Shown here: piece after piece, positions 8,814 through 16,680 of the stretch
Position numbering within the stretch: the first letter of the stretch is position 1
How the letters are laid out: every line of letters begins with the position of its first letter
Assembly (NCBI GenBank): GCA_041393395.1
Contig: JAWKKG010000004.1
Span: forward strand, 434,001 to 498,000
From: JAGQIB01 sp041393395
GTDB taxonomy: Bacteria; ARS69
DNA: 64,000 nt
Reading direction: 5' to 3'
Notes under the pieces: model-generated
Seen by the model: the letters and a program-made list of their open reading frames with translations, nothing else
Databases searched by the model: none
What the model was told of the DNA's origin: nothing
Program-made: the position numbers and the translations under genes

Positions 8814-11111
8814 CTACAGTCGGAACTGGTACTGCAGCTTCGCGAAGAACTGCCGCGACGTCTGGCGCCAGTCGTCGGACGTCGTCGGCGGATCCAGTTC
8901 GTGCCCCTCGTACTGCTGGAGCCGGCTCGTGGAGCCGAGGTAGAACACCGTGAACGGGTTGATGCGGTAGGTGAGCAGCGGCTCGATGTCCAGGCGCTGC
9001 GAGAAGTCGTTCCACTGCACGATCACGCGCAGGAACCACTGCTGCGTGAAGTTCACGGCCGTGCGGCTCCGCAGAATGTAGCCGGCGAACAGCGTCTCGT
9101 CGCGATCGCGGGCGTTCATCCGCTGGTAGTTCCAGTTCAACTCCGTGGTGACGTGACGCCCGACCTTGGTCTCGGCGTACGCGGAGAAATTGCGCTGGTC
9201 GGCGAGCTCCGGCGCGTCGAAGTCCCGGTAGATTCCCCGGCCGACGTTCATGTTCGCGCCGAATCCCAGCGCGCCGATCGGACGCGTGTCGACCCAGGCG
9301 CTCCAGATGCGGATCCCCGGGATGATGTCCCGGCCGAACCGCTCGCGACTGCCGAGGAACTGGCCGCCGATCTCCGTCTGTCCGCGCGTGTGGAGCCACG
9401 CGCCCGGTCGGAACCACTCGTCCTGGAACTGGTCGTCGTAGTCGAAGACGCGACCGATCGCCACACTCGGGCTCCAGGAGACGAGCCAGGTCTGGTTCGG
9501 GCGGAACGTCAGCCCGTTCCAGAAGTTGAACTCGCGATAGTCGTTCCGCGTGACGAAACCGTTGTCGGCGCGGAACGAGGGCGAGTACGCCCAGTAGTCG
9601 AAGTCCGCGTCGTAGCGGCTGCTGCCGTACTCGAGGCTCGTGTAGACCGCGTGGCCGCCGAGTTGCTCTCCGTCGAGCGCCAACGTGTGTCCGTCGCCGT
9701 CGAGCCCCTCCAGGTCCTCGTCGAGTTCGGCGACCGTGGGCTCTTCCGTGCGGCTGAGCAGCCCCTGGAACTCGAGCGACAGCCGTCCGCGCCGGAGTCG
9801 TCCGTCCAGGCCGCCGACGGTGCCCGATCCGCCGCCGTCCAGTCGGCGATCCGTGACCAGCGCGCCGACGTACGCGTCTTCCCGAATCGAGCGCCGCAGC
9901 CGGAGAATGTTGCTCGTGCTCTTGCCGAGCAGCGCGAACTCGCTCCGCTCCTCGGTGGGGATGATGACGGGCGAGTTCTCGTCGCGGGCCACGGTGTACA
10001 CGCCGCTGATTCCGTCCTGCTGGCGCGTGATCTTCGCGGCCACCGAGGGGTCGTTGATGGACCGCGTGTACACCGCGTCGATCCAGGTGCCGTAGAGATC
10101 CGCGCCTTCCTGGAAGAACGGCCGCCGCTCCGGGAAGAACAACGCGAACGTCCGGTTCACGTCGATCTGGCCCGCGTCCGACTCGACCTGGCTGAAGTCC
10201 GGATTGACCGTGAGCTCCGCGAAGGTCGACGAGGACACGCCGTACTTCAGGCTGAGCGAGGCGTCTCCGTTCGGGTCGTCGTTCTCGAACGCGCTGCCCG
10301 GGTCGCTCGTGTCGGTCATCGAACCGACCTGGGTGCCGATCACGGAGCCGATGACCTCGATCGAGCGGGACGCCGAGCCGACGTGCAGGTCGGTGAGCGT
10401 GCCCCACTGGCACATGAAGCACGGGTTGTCGCGGTTCATCGCGGCCCAGGCGTACTGATTGCGGACGTTCCGCTGGCGGTCGCGCCAGAAGTTCACGCGC
10501 CACTCCTGGACCGGACGTTCCGGCAGGCGCAGACTCGAGAACGGAATCGCGATCTCGACCTGGTAGCCGGAGTCCGTGATCTGGCCGCGCGATTCCCAGA
10601 GCATGTCGAACGACGAGTCCTCGTTGCCGTCGGCGAGCATCCGCAGGTCGCCCTGGATTCCGAGCGGGTTCACGAAGAGCTCGTAGCCGGAGGTGCGATC
10701 GCCGTAGGGATCCAGCATCAGGCCGAAGTAGTCGTCCTGGAAGATCTGATCTCGATCGCAAACGGAGGCGCGAACCTGCTTCGGGTCGTCCTGGGCGATC
10801 AGTGCCACGTAGAGATTGTCGTCGTCGTGCGTGATCCAGACCTCCGAGTCGACCGGCGGCCGGGTCTGGTTGCCGGGATTCGTCTCGGCGAAGCCTCGCG
10901 CCTTCGCGGCGGTCCGCCAGGCGGCGTCGTCGAGGACGCCGTCCACGTGGATGCCGGTCTCGGTCCGCCCCGCCGCGAGCGTCGGGAGGAACTGGGGAAC
11001 GAAGTCGGCGCCTGCCGGCGGCGTCGATTCGGCGCGCGAAGTCGTCGCGGCGAGTACGAGCGCCAGCGTGAGCGCGAGGATCGGATACGGAGTGGTCCGG
11101 AGACGCGTCAT
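8814..11111 (-). CDS. DUF5916-type outer-membrane protein with CBM9-like N-terminal domain
   Basis: A 765-aa protein with a signal peptide (residues 1-27, cleavage after SRA). Residues about 50-240 form a CBM9-like beta-sandwich (VDGVLDDAAW, VWITHDDDNLYVALIAQD). The rest is rich in alternating aromatic strands, contains the family hallmark FPERRPFFQEGADLY, and ends in QFRL, as expected of a beta barrel inserted in the outer membrane. The family is common in FCB bacteria, Myxococcota and relatives; its function is not established and roles in carbohydrate or metal-linked uptake have been suggested. It is followed by a strong terminator and appears to be a single-gene unit. Confidence 0.75.
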   Translation of the reverse strand: MTRLRTTPYPILALTLALVLAATTSRAESTPPAGADFVPQFLPTLAAGRTETGIHVDGVLDDAAWRTAAKARGFAETNPGNQTRPPVDSEVWITHDDDNLYVALIAQDDPKQVRASVCDRDQIFQDDYFGLMLDPYGDRTSGYELFVNPLGIQGDLRMLADGNEDSSFDMLWESRGQITDSGYQVEIAIPFSSLRLPERPVQEWRVNFWRDRQRNVRNQYAWAAMNRDNPCFMCQWGTLTDLHVGSASRSIEVIGSVIGTQVGSMTDTSDPGSAFENDDPNGDASLSLKYGVSSSTFAELTVNPDFSQVESDAGQIDVNRTFALFFPERRPFFQEGADLYGTWIDAVYTRSINDPSVAAKITRQQDGISGVYTVARDENSPVIIPTEERSEFALLGKSTSNILRLRRSIREDAYVGALVTDRRLDGGGSGTVGGLDGRLRRGRLSLEFQGLLSRTEEPTVAELDEDLEGLDGDGHTLALDGEQLGGHAVYTSLEYGSSRYDADFDYWAYSPSFRADNGFVTRNDYREFNFWNGLTFRPNQTWLVSWSPSVAIGRVFDYDDQFQDEWFRPGAWLHTRGQTEIGGQFLGSRERFGRDIIPGIRIWSAWVDTRPIGALGFGANMNVGRGIYRDFDAPELADQRNFSAYAETKVGRHVTTELNWNYQRMNARDRDETLFAGYILRSRTAVNFTQQWFLRVIVQWNDFSQRLDIEPLLTYRINPFTVFYLGSTSRLQQYEGHELDPPTTSDDWRQTSRQFFAKLQYQFRL

Positions 11112-11271
11112 GGGGCCCTCGTCGGCAGAGTCCTCGGCGGTTCCGTCGTCCGGGTCGGAGACGGGCGGCTACCCGGGAGGACGTGCCTTCCCCGCGGATC
11201 GTTTGACATCCCGGCGTGCGGGAACAGGTTCCGGGGACGAGTGAACGGCTCGCGGGGTCGATCCGCCCGGA

Positions 11272-12444
11272 TCAGCTCCGGAGCAGGCGGTTCCAGTCCG
11301 CGAGGTACTTGAGCGCGCTCCCGGTCTGGAAGATCACGATCGTGGCGCCCGGTCGCCACGTGTCCTGGCGGAGGAGGCGTCGCGCGCCGGCCCAGGCCGC
11401 CGCGCCCTCGGGGCAGGGGAGCAGGCCTTCTCGCCGGGCCAGCTCGCGCCCGGCGTCCGCGATCTCGGAATCCGAAACCGCCACGGCTCCGCCGCCGGTG
11501 CGGCGCAGGGCGTCGAGGATCAGCCGGTCCGCGAACGCAGCGGGCACCCGGAGGCCGGCCGCGAAAGTGACCGGGTCCTCCCAGGGCTCCGCCGTCGCGG
11601 CGCCGGCCGCGAACGCGCGAACGATCGGTGCGCAGCCGGTGGCCTGCACCGCGAAGAAAGCGGGTCGCTCGGGACCGATCCGACCCATCGCTTCCAGCTC
11701 GTCGAACGCGCGGGCCATCGCCACGACTCCGGTGCCGCCGCCGCACGGGTACACGATCGCGTCCGGCACGCGTCCGAGCTGCTCGAAGACCTCGTAGGCC
11801 ATCGTTTTCTTGCCTTCCACGCGTCCCGGTTCCCGGAACGTGGCGACCGGGAAGTACCCGGTCTCGGCCGCCTCCGCGCTCGCCGCCCGGCCCGCGTCCG
11901 CGATCGATCCGGGATGAAGCGTGAGTCGGGCACCCCGAAGTCGGATCTCCGCGAGGATCTCGGGCGGCGTCGTGTCCGGCGCGTGAATGGACACCGGCAG
12001 GTCGGCGCGCGCACCGTACGCGGCCGCGGAGGCTCCGGCATTCCCGGCGGTCGGCAGCACGAGGCCGGGGACGCCCGCGGCGCGCGCCAGCGTGACAGCG
12101 ACGGACATGCCGCGGTCCTTGAACGAACCGGTCGGGTTGCCCGATTCGTCCTTCGCGAGGATGTCGACGCCGTGCTCGGCCGACAGACGATCGAGGGGCA
12201 CGAGCGGGGTGCCGCCCTCTCCGAGAGACACGATCTCGACGCGATCGGAGAGCGGGAGGACGACGCGATAACGCCAGAGGCCGAGCGGACCCGGAGCATC
12301 ACGCGTCGGGAGCTCCGCGCTCGCCCGTTCGAGATCGTAGCGCGCGAGCAACGGTGCCCCACAGCAGTCCGCGAAGCCGACGGGGCCGGGGGACGTCGAG
12401 GGTTTGGCGCAGACCGAGCATTCGAAGCGCAGGAAGGTGGACAT
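11272..12444 (-). CDS. thrC: Threonine synthase
   Basis: A 390-aa fold-type II PLP enzyme converting O-phosphohomoserine to threonine. It has an N-terminal zinc-ribbon-like segment (Cys at 9, 12, 27, 28), the substrate loop SLGEGGTPLVPL, the PLP lysine in GSFKDRGM (K109), the PTAGNAGASAAAYG loop and the phosphate-binding CGGGTGVV. The architecture is that of the short archaeal-type threonine synthase. The ATG at 12444 has no clear ribosome binding site, so translation may be leaderless or weak; the frame stays open upstream but without conserved sequence. It is divergent from the microcompartment operon across a 666-bp regulatory region. Confidence 0.85.
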   Translation of the reverse strand: MSTFLRFECSVCAKPSTSPGPVGFADCCGAPLLARYDLERASAELPTRDAPGPLGLWRYRVVLPLSDRVEIVSLGEGGTPLVPLDRLSAEHGVDILAKDESGNPTGSFKDRGMSVAVTLARAAGVPGLVLPTAGNAGASAAAYGARADLPVSIHAPDTTPPEILAEIRLRGARLTLHPGSIADAGRAASAEAAETGYFPVATFREPGRVEGKKTMAYEVFEQLGRVPDAIVYPCGGGTGVVAMARAFDELEAMGRIGPERPAFFAVQATGCAPIVRAFAAGAATAEPWEDPVTFAAGLRVPAAFADRLILDALRRTGGGAVAVSDSEIADAGRELARREGLLPCPEGAAAWAGARRLLRQDTWRPGATIVIFQTGSALKYLADWNRLLRS

Positions 12445-12561
12445 CGATGCATGTTCGCACCGGGCGGCGGTCGCCGCAATCGGTCCGACCGGCGACCGGG
12501 GAGGGTCCGGGCGGACCGAGGCCGGAACGCGCGGACCGGATCCGACGAACGGGGGATCGAC

Positions 12562-12602
12562 TCGCGAAATGCGAAACACGAGGACGGCTTTCGCGAAATG
12601 CG
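12562..12602 (+). repeat. Tandem 12-bp direct repeat, candidate enhancer-binding sites
   Basis: TCGCGAAATGCG occurs twice, at 12562-12573 and 12591-12602, 29 bp start to start (nearly three helical turns). The second copy lies within the palindrome TTTCGCGAAA (12589-12598). Relative to the predicted sigma-54 start near 12695 the copies are centred at about -128 and -98, the usual position for a bacterial enhancer-binding protein. The binding role is inferred. Confidence 0.55.
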
Positions 12603-12668
12603 GCCCGGGGACGGGAAAAAAGCCTCGGCGTCTTCCGCCGATCTTCACCCGCACTTGCGCATCCCTAC

Positions 12669-12684
12669 TGGCACGCCGCCTGCA
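12669..12684 (+). promoter_or_regulatory. Sigma-54 (-24/-12) promoter for the microcompartment operon
   Basis: TGGCACGCCGCCTGCA matches the sigma-54 consensus TGGCACR-N4-TTGCW at every fixed position but one (C for the first T of the -12 element), with GG and GC 12 bp apart as required. Transcription would begin near 12695 and run rightward into the shell genes, giving a leader of about 415 nt. No enhancer-binding protein or rpoN gene is in the window. Confidence 0.65.
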
Positions 12685-12928
12685 TGGTGAGCTGGCAAGA
12701 GCGAATCGGGAGCGGCGACCTCGGGCGGGACGAATACCGATCGAGACTCCCTTTCGGTGAGAAGCTGCCGACAGAGCGTCGCTACCGGATAGGGCTGTCC
12801 GTCGCACCGCGGCGGACGCCCGCTCGAATGGCTGCCTGCCGAGCGCGTGATCCGTCGACGCCGGCCTTGCACCGTCAGGATAACCTCGGCGATCGACGCA
12901 CGGCGAGGGTGGGTGGCCGAAACTCGGG

Positions 12929-12961
12929 CGAGGGGGACTCCGGTCCCCCTCGTTTCCGTTT
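12929..12961 (+). terminator. Intrinsic terminator or attenuator in the microcompartment leader
   Basis: A perfect 10-bp stem (12929-12938 with 12943-12952) with a TCCG tetraloop is followed on the plus strand by TTTCCGTTT. It lies downstream of the sigma-54 promoter and upstream of the first shell gene, where there is no coding gene to end, so it could act as an attenuator or close a short leader RNA. Confidence 0.7.
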
Positions 12962-13027
12962 GGTGCAAGCTCCCCGCGCGCCGAGCGCGTCCGCGCCCCG
13001 CCCCCGGGCCGACGCGGGCTTCCCGCG

Positions 13028-13056
13028 TTGACAGGAGAACCCCGATCGTTTGAGAT
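13028..13056 (+). promoter_or_regulatory. Candidate sigma-70 promoter next to the first shell gene
   Basis: TTGACA (13028-13033), a 17-base spacer and TGAGAT (13051-13056). The -35 box is perfect and the -10 box matches 3 of 6. A start near 13063 would give a 48-nt leader and bypass the terminator hairpin. Confidence 0.4.
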
Positions 13057-13110
13057 CCCGGGAGCGAACGAGGCCCGCCGCAGGGGCGGGTTCGCGGAAC
13101 GGGAGGCCAC

Positions 13111-13413
13111 GTGCAGGGGCAAGCGGTAGGACTCATCGAGACGCGCGGCTACGTCGGCCTCGTGGAGGCGTCGGACGCGATGGTGAAGGCCGCGCGCGTC
13201 ACTCTCACCCGTTACGAGCGCATCGGGTCCGGCTACGTGACGACGCTGGTGCGCGGCGACGTCGGCGCCGTGAAGGCCGCCGTGGCCGCGGGCACCGACG
13301 CGGCGAAGCGCGTGGGCGAGCTCGTCTCCGCGCACGTGATCCCGAGCCCGCACCCCATGCTGGAATCACTGCTGCTGGCTTCCACCGTCCCGGGGGAGGG
13401 GAACGATGAGTGA
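13111..13413 (+). CDS. BMC-H hexameric microcompartment shell protein (PduA/CcmK-like), first copy
   Basis: A 100-aa single BMC-domain protein expected to form hexamers that tile the facets of a microcompartment shell. It starts with the family strand AVGLIETRGYVGLVEASDAMVKAA and has a PduA-like pore loop ERIGSGYVT (IGSG at 38-41), lined by small polar residues as in shells that pass small metabolites. The C-terminal helix AAKRVGELVSAHVIPSPH is canonical. The GTG start follows GGGAGG by 4 bases. It is the first gene of the operon and overlaps the next by 8 bp. Confidence 0.93.
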   Translation: MQGQAVGLIETRGYVGLVEASDAMVKAARVTLTRYERIGSGYVTTLVRGDVGAVKAAVAAGTDAAKRVGELVSAHVIPSPHPMLESLLLASTVPGEGNDE

Positions 13414-13699
13414 GGCGCTGGGACTGATCGAGACACGGGGCTTCGTCGCCCTGGTCGAGGCATCGGATGCGATGGTGAAGGCCGCGAACGTGACGCTCGT
13501 GGGCTACGAGAAGATCGGCGGCGGCTACGTGACCGCGATCGTGCGCGGCGACGTCGCGGCGGTGAAGGCCGCCACGGACGCCGGCGCCGCGGCCGCGAAC
13601 AAGGTCGGCGAGCTCGTGACGGTGCACGTGATCCCGCGCCCGCACCGGAACGTCGAGCAGATCCTCCCCGTGGGGTCGGCGGAGCTGACCGGCGCCTAG
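13406..13699 (+). CDS. BMC-H hexameric microcompartment shell protein, second copy
   Basis: A 97-aa BMC-H paralogue of the preceding gene, very similar along the whole domain (ALGLIETRGFVALVEASDAM). The pore loop reads EKIGGGYVT, with Gly (residue 39) in place of the Ser of the first copy, and the C-terminal tail differs. Two BMC-H paralogues with different pore loops suggest separate permeability roles. The ATG at 13406 follows a long GGGGGAGGGG run and overlaps the stop of the first copy by 8 bp, consistent with recent tandem duplication and coupled translation. Confidence 0.93.
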   Translation: MSEALGLIETRGFVALVEASDAMVKAANVTLVGYEKIGGGYVTAIVRGDVAAVKAATDAGAAAANKVGELVTVHVIPRPHRNVEQILPVGSAELTGA

Positions 13700-13708
13700 G
13701 AGGAGTTC

Positions 13709-14014
13709 ATGACGCTCGGGCGGGTGATCGGCACCGTCGTCGCGACACGCAAGGAAGATCGCCTCCACGGGTTCAAGCTCCAGATCGTGGAGGCGATCGG
13801 GCTCGACCTCGCCCCGACGGGTTCTTTCGTCGTGGCGGTCGACGCCGTGGGCGCCGGCCCCGGCGAGATCGTGCTCACCTCCGCGGGCAGCTCGGCCCGC
13901 CTCACCGCCGTCACCACCGACAAGCCGGTCGACGCGGTGATCGTGGGCATCGTGGACGCGGTGGAGACCGAAGGCGAGATCCGCTACGCGAAGTCCGCCC
14001 CGGCCCGGGGCTAG
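13709..14014 (+). CDS. BMC-P pentameric vertex protein (EutN/CcmL family), first copy
   Basis: A 101-aa EutN/CcmL-family protein, expected to form pentamers that cap the vertices of the shell. The N-terminal strand MTLGRVIGTVVATRKEDRL, the central FVVAVDAVGAGPGEIVLTSAGSSAR and the late VDAVIVGIVDAVE are diagnostic. TAGGAGGAG precedes the ATG. It is one of three BMC-P genes in this operon; the other two are downstream of the tandem-domain shell gene. Several distinct BMC-P paralogues are typical of the fucose/rhamnose-type (PVM) microcompartments. Confidence 0.92.
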   Translation: MTLGRVIGTVVATRKEDRLHGFKLQIVEAIGLDLAPTGSFVVAVDAVGAGPGEIVLTSAGSSARLTAVTTDKPVDAVIVGIVDAVETEGEIRYAKSAPARG

Positions 14015-14017
14015 CGG

Positions 14018-15480
14018 ATGGACGCGCGCCGCATCGACTCCCTCGTGGTCCGCGTGCTCGAACGGCTCGAGAGCCGGGGGCGGTGCCGGCCGCGGAATCC
14101 GCGCCGCGCCCCCACGGTGGGGGCGGTCCGGCGCGTGCCGCGCGGGTTGCCGGCGGCGGTCCCGTGTTCGAGACCGTGGACGAGGCGGCGCACGCGGCGC
14201 GCGCCGCGTTCCTCGATCTCGGCGCCACGTCGCTCGAGACTCGCGACGCGATGATCGCGGGCATCCGGGAGACCATCCACGCGCACGCGCCCGAGCTCGC
14301 GGAGATGGCGGTCCGGGAAACCGGACTCGGTCGCGTGGACGACAAGATCAAGAAGAACCTGCTCGTCGCCGACCGCACGCCGGGGACGGAGATCCTCGTG
14401 CCCGCGGCGCGGTCCGGCGATCACGGGCTGATGATCGAGGAACATGCGCCGTACGGCGTGATCCTGTCCGTGACGCCGTCCACGAATCCGTCCGAGACCG
14501 TGATCAACAACGGCATCGGGATGCTCGCCGGCGGCAACGCCACGATCATCGCCCCGCACCCGGGTGCCCGCGCGACGACGACCCGCGCGGTGGAGCTGCT
14601 CGATCGCGCCGTGCGCGACGCGGGCGGACCGCCGAACGTGTTCACCACGATCGCGAAGCCCTCGATCGAGGCGACGCAGGAGCTGATGCGACATCCGCTC
14701 GTGCGCCTGCTCGTGGTCACGGGCGGCGGCGGTGTGGTGAAGGAGGCGATGAGTGTCGGCAAGCGCGCGATCACGGCCGGTCCCGGCAATCCGCCGGTGG
14801 TCGTGGACACGTCGGCCGACCTCGACCGCGCCGCGCACGGCATCTACACCGGCGCTTCGCTGGACAACAACATCATCTGCACGGATGAGAAGGAAGTGAT
14901 CGCGGTGGATCGCATCGCGGGCGAGCTGGTGACGCGCCTGGAAGCGCGCGGAGCATTCGTGCTGCGGGGTGCTGCGCTCGCGGCGGTCGAGAACGTCGTG
15001 CTCGCGAAGGACGCGCCGCGCCGCAAGCGCAGCGTTGTGAATCGCGCGCTGATCGGGAAGGACGCCGGCGTGATCCTGCAGGAGGCCGGCGTGGACGGTC
15101 CGCGCGACACGCGCTTGCTGATCGCGGAGGTGGACGCGGAGCATCCGTTCCTGTGGACGGAGCTGATGATGCCCGTGATCGGAATCGGCCGGGTGCCCGA
15201 CGTGGATACCGCGATCGACTTCGCGCGGGAGGTCGAGGGCGGCAATTTCCACACCGCCTCCATGTACTCCCGGAACATCGAGAAGCTGTCGCGCATGGCG
15301 CGCGTGATCGATTGCTCGATCTTCGTGAAGAACGGCCCGCACTACAACGGACTCGGCCTCGGGGGCGAGGGCTACACCAGCTTCACCATCGCGAGTCCGA
15401 CCGGCGAGGGAATGACCACGGCCCGCGCGTTCACGCGGTTCCGTCGCTGCTCGCTGATCGATTCCTTCCGCATCGTCTGA
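14018..15480 (+). CDS. CoA-acylating aldehyde dehydrogenase (PduP/EutE-like), microcompartment cargo; frame change near 14076-14080
   Basis: This enzyme oxidises an aldehyde (lactaldehyde or propionaldehyde expected) to acyl-CoA with NAD. The main frame (from GTG 14083, 465 codons) has VFETVDEAAHAARAAF, SVTPSTNPSE, VVTGGGGVV, the catalytic Cys in DNNIICTDEKEV (C266 of that frame) and GGEGYTSFTIASPTGEG, as in PduP and EutE. An ATG at 14018, in another frame, encodes an amphipathic helix (RIDSLVVRVLERLE) like a microcompartment targeting peptide, followed by GGGGG at 14076-14080. One extra G there would join tag, a Pro/Ala/Gly linker and enzyme into one reading frame. It is therefore either an indel or a slippage site. 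The catalytic part is intact. Confidence 0.88.
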
Positions 15481-15506
15481 CGCCGCGCGGAACGAACGGG
15501 GGAGAC

Positions 15507-16112
15507 GTGGAACTGTCGGGCGTGGCGCTGGGACTCCTCGAGAGCGCGAGCATCGCCGGGGGAGTGCGGGCGGCGGACGAGGTGATCAAGACCGCGCCGG
15601 TCGAGCTCGTGGAGGCGTGTCCGATCTCGCCGGGGAAGTTCCTCGTGATCCTCACCGGTGGAGTTGCCGAGGTGGAGGCGTCGCTGGACGCGGGACGGCG
15701 CGTGGTCGGGACCGATCTCGTCGACGAGCTGTTCCTCGCGTTCGTTCATCCGACCGTCGCGCCGGCGATCCAGCGGCGCGGCGTGGGCGACGAGTGGGAC
15801 GAGGCGATCGCGGTCGTGGAGACGCGCACCGTGGCGGCGGCGATCGTCGGCGCGGATGCGGCCGTGAAGACCGCGCGCGTCCGTCTGCTCGAGATCGGGC
15901 CCGGCGTCGGCATCGGCGGAAAGGGCTTCCTCACGCTGACGGGGTCGGTCTCGGACGTCGAGGCGGCGGCGGAGGCCGCGCGGGGACCCATCGATCGCCG
16001 GGGGGCGCACGTCCGCACGGAAGTGCTGGCGGGGCCGGACACGGTCCTGGCGCGTCGCGTGGCGCGCGGGCTCACGAAGCGGAACGGCGAGCGGCTCGGG
16101 GAGGAAGGATGA
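15507..16112 (+). CDS. BMC-T tandem-domain trimeric shell protein, PduT-like
   Basis: A 201-aa protein with two BMC domains (about 6-92 and 96-185), forming pseudohexameric trimers. It aligns along its length with PduT: ALGLLESASIAGGVRAADE, the pore segment PISPGKFLVIL, FVHPTVAPAI, AIAVVETRTVAAAIVGADAAVKTA and GIGGKGFLTLTGSVSDV. In PduT a pore cysteine (C38) in ICPGKF binds a [4Fe-4S] cluster; the matching residue here is Ser41, with the nearest Cys three residues earlier (C38), so cluster binding at the pore is doubtful. The start is GTG 15507 after GGGGGAG. It overlaps the next gene (ATGA). Confidence 0.88.
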   Translation: MELSGVALGLLESASIAGGVRAADEVIKTAPVELVEACPISPGKFLVILTGGVAEVEASLDAGRRVVGTDLVDELFLAFVHPTVAPAIQRRGVGDEWDEAIAVVETRTVAAAIVGADAAVKTARVRLLEIGPGVGIGGKGFLTLTGSVSDVEAAAEAARGPIDRRGAHVRTEVLAGPDTVLARRVARGLTKRNGERLGEEG

Positions 16113-16411
16113 ATTTCGCCCGCGTGATCGGCACGGTGTGGTGCACCGTGAAGGATCCGTCCCTCACGGGAATGCGGTTCCTCGTCATCGCGCCGGAGGA
16201 CGAGCACGGTCGGCCGAGCGGGGAGACGCTCGTGGCCGCCGACGCGGTCTCGGCGCGCGCCGGCGATCGCGTGTTCTTCGTGCGCGCCCGGGAGGCCGCG
16301 AAGGCGTTTCCCGGGCAGTCGGCGCCTCTCGACGCCGCGATCCTCGGTCTGGTGGACGGCTCCGAGGTGGACGGAGCGGTGAGCCCGCATCCGGCCGGGG
16401 GGCGGCCATGA
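16109..16411 (+). CDS. BMC-P pentameric vertex protein (EutN/CcmL family), second copy
   Basis: A 100-aa EutN/CcmL-family vertex protein: N-terminal FARVIGTVWCTVKDPSLTGM, central LVAADAVSARAGDRVFFVRA and LDAAILGLVD near the end. It has an acidic insertion (PEDEHGRPSG) between the first strands that the first copy lacks. GAGGAAGG precedes the ATG, which overlaps the upstream stop, and its own stop overlaps the next start (ATGA), so it is translated as part of a tight block. Confidence 0.9.
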   Translation: MNFARVIGTVWCTVKDPSLTGMRFLVIAPEDEHGRPSGETLVAADAVSARAGDRVFFVRAREAAKAFPGQSAPLDAAILGLVDGSEVDGAVSPHPAGGRP

Positions 16412-16680
16412 AGCTCGGGCGGGTGGTGGGTCGCGTATGGGCGACCGCGAAGCACGAGACGCTGGAGGCCAAGAAGATCCTGCTCGTACGCCCGATCGAC
16501 TTCGATGGAAACGCGAAGGGTGAGGCGTATCTCGCCATCGATACGGTGGATGCGGGTGCCGGTGAGCGGGTGCTCGTGGTGGACGAAGGCAATGCCGCGG
16601 GCCAGGTGCTCGGCCTTCCCCAGCCCCCGATCCGCACCGTGATCGTGGGCGTGGTGGACGAGATCCGGGTCGAGCGATGA
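16408..16680 (+). CDS. BMC-P pentameric vertex protein (EutN/CcmL family), third copy
   Basis: A 90-aa EutN/CcmL-family vertex protein, the shortest of the three: MKLGRVVGRVWATAKHETLE, AYLAIDTVDAGAGERVLVVDEGNAA and RTVIVGVVDEIRVE. Both ends overlap neighbours by 4 bp. The three vertex proteins differ clearly from each other, which argues for distinct vertex roles rather than recent redundancy. Confidence 0.9.
   Translation: MKLGRVVGRVWATAKHETLEAKKILLVRPIDFDGNAKGEAYLAIDTVDAGAGERVLVVDEGNAAGQVLGLPQPPIRTVIVGVVDEIRVER

Larger units (their letters stand above)
12445..13110. other. 666-bp intergenic regulatory region between thrC and the microcompartment operon
   Basis: No convincing gene is present. 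From left to right it holds a tandem 12-bp repeat (12562-12602), an A6 tract (12616-12621), a near-perfect sigma-54 promoter (12669-12684), a long leader with an intrinsic-terminator hairpin (12929-12961), and a sigma-70-like promoter (13028-13056). The open frame running from about 12354 to 13031 begins inside thrC on the opposite strand, has strongly biased composition and no homology I recognise, so I do not call it. Confidence 0.7.

Noticed and set aside
7338..11312. A 1324-codon open frame on the plus strand
   Set aside because: It lies antisense to korA and the DUF5916 gene, both with clear domain motifs; its composition (Arg, Glu, Val and Asp rich) is that of a GC-rich shadow frame.
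12354..13031. A 225-codon plus-strand frame across the microcompartment upstream region
   Set aside because: It begins inside thrC on the opposite strand, has no recognisable domain or ribosome binding site, and overlaps the promoter, repeat and hairpin elements.
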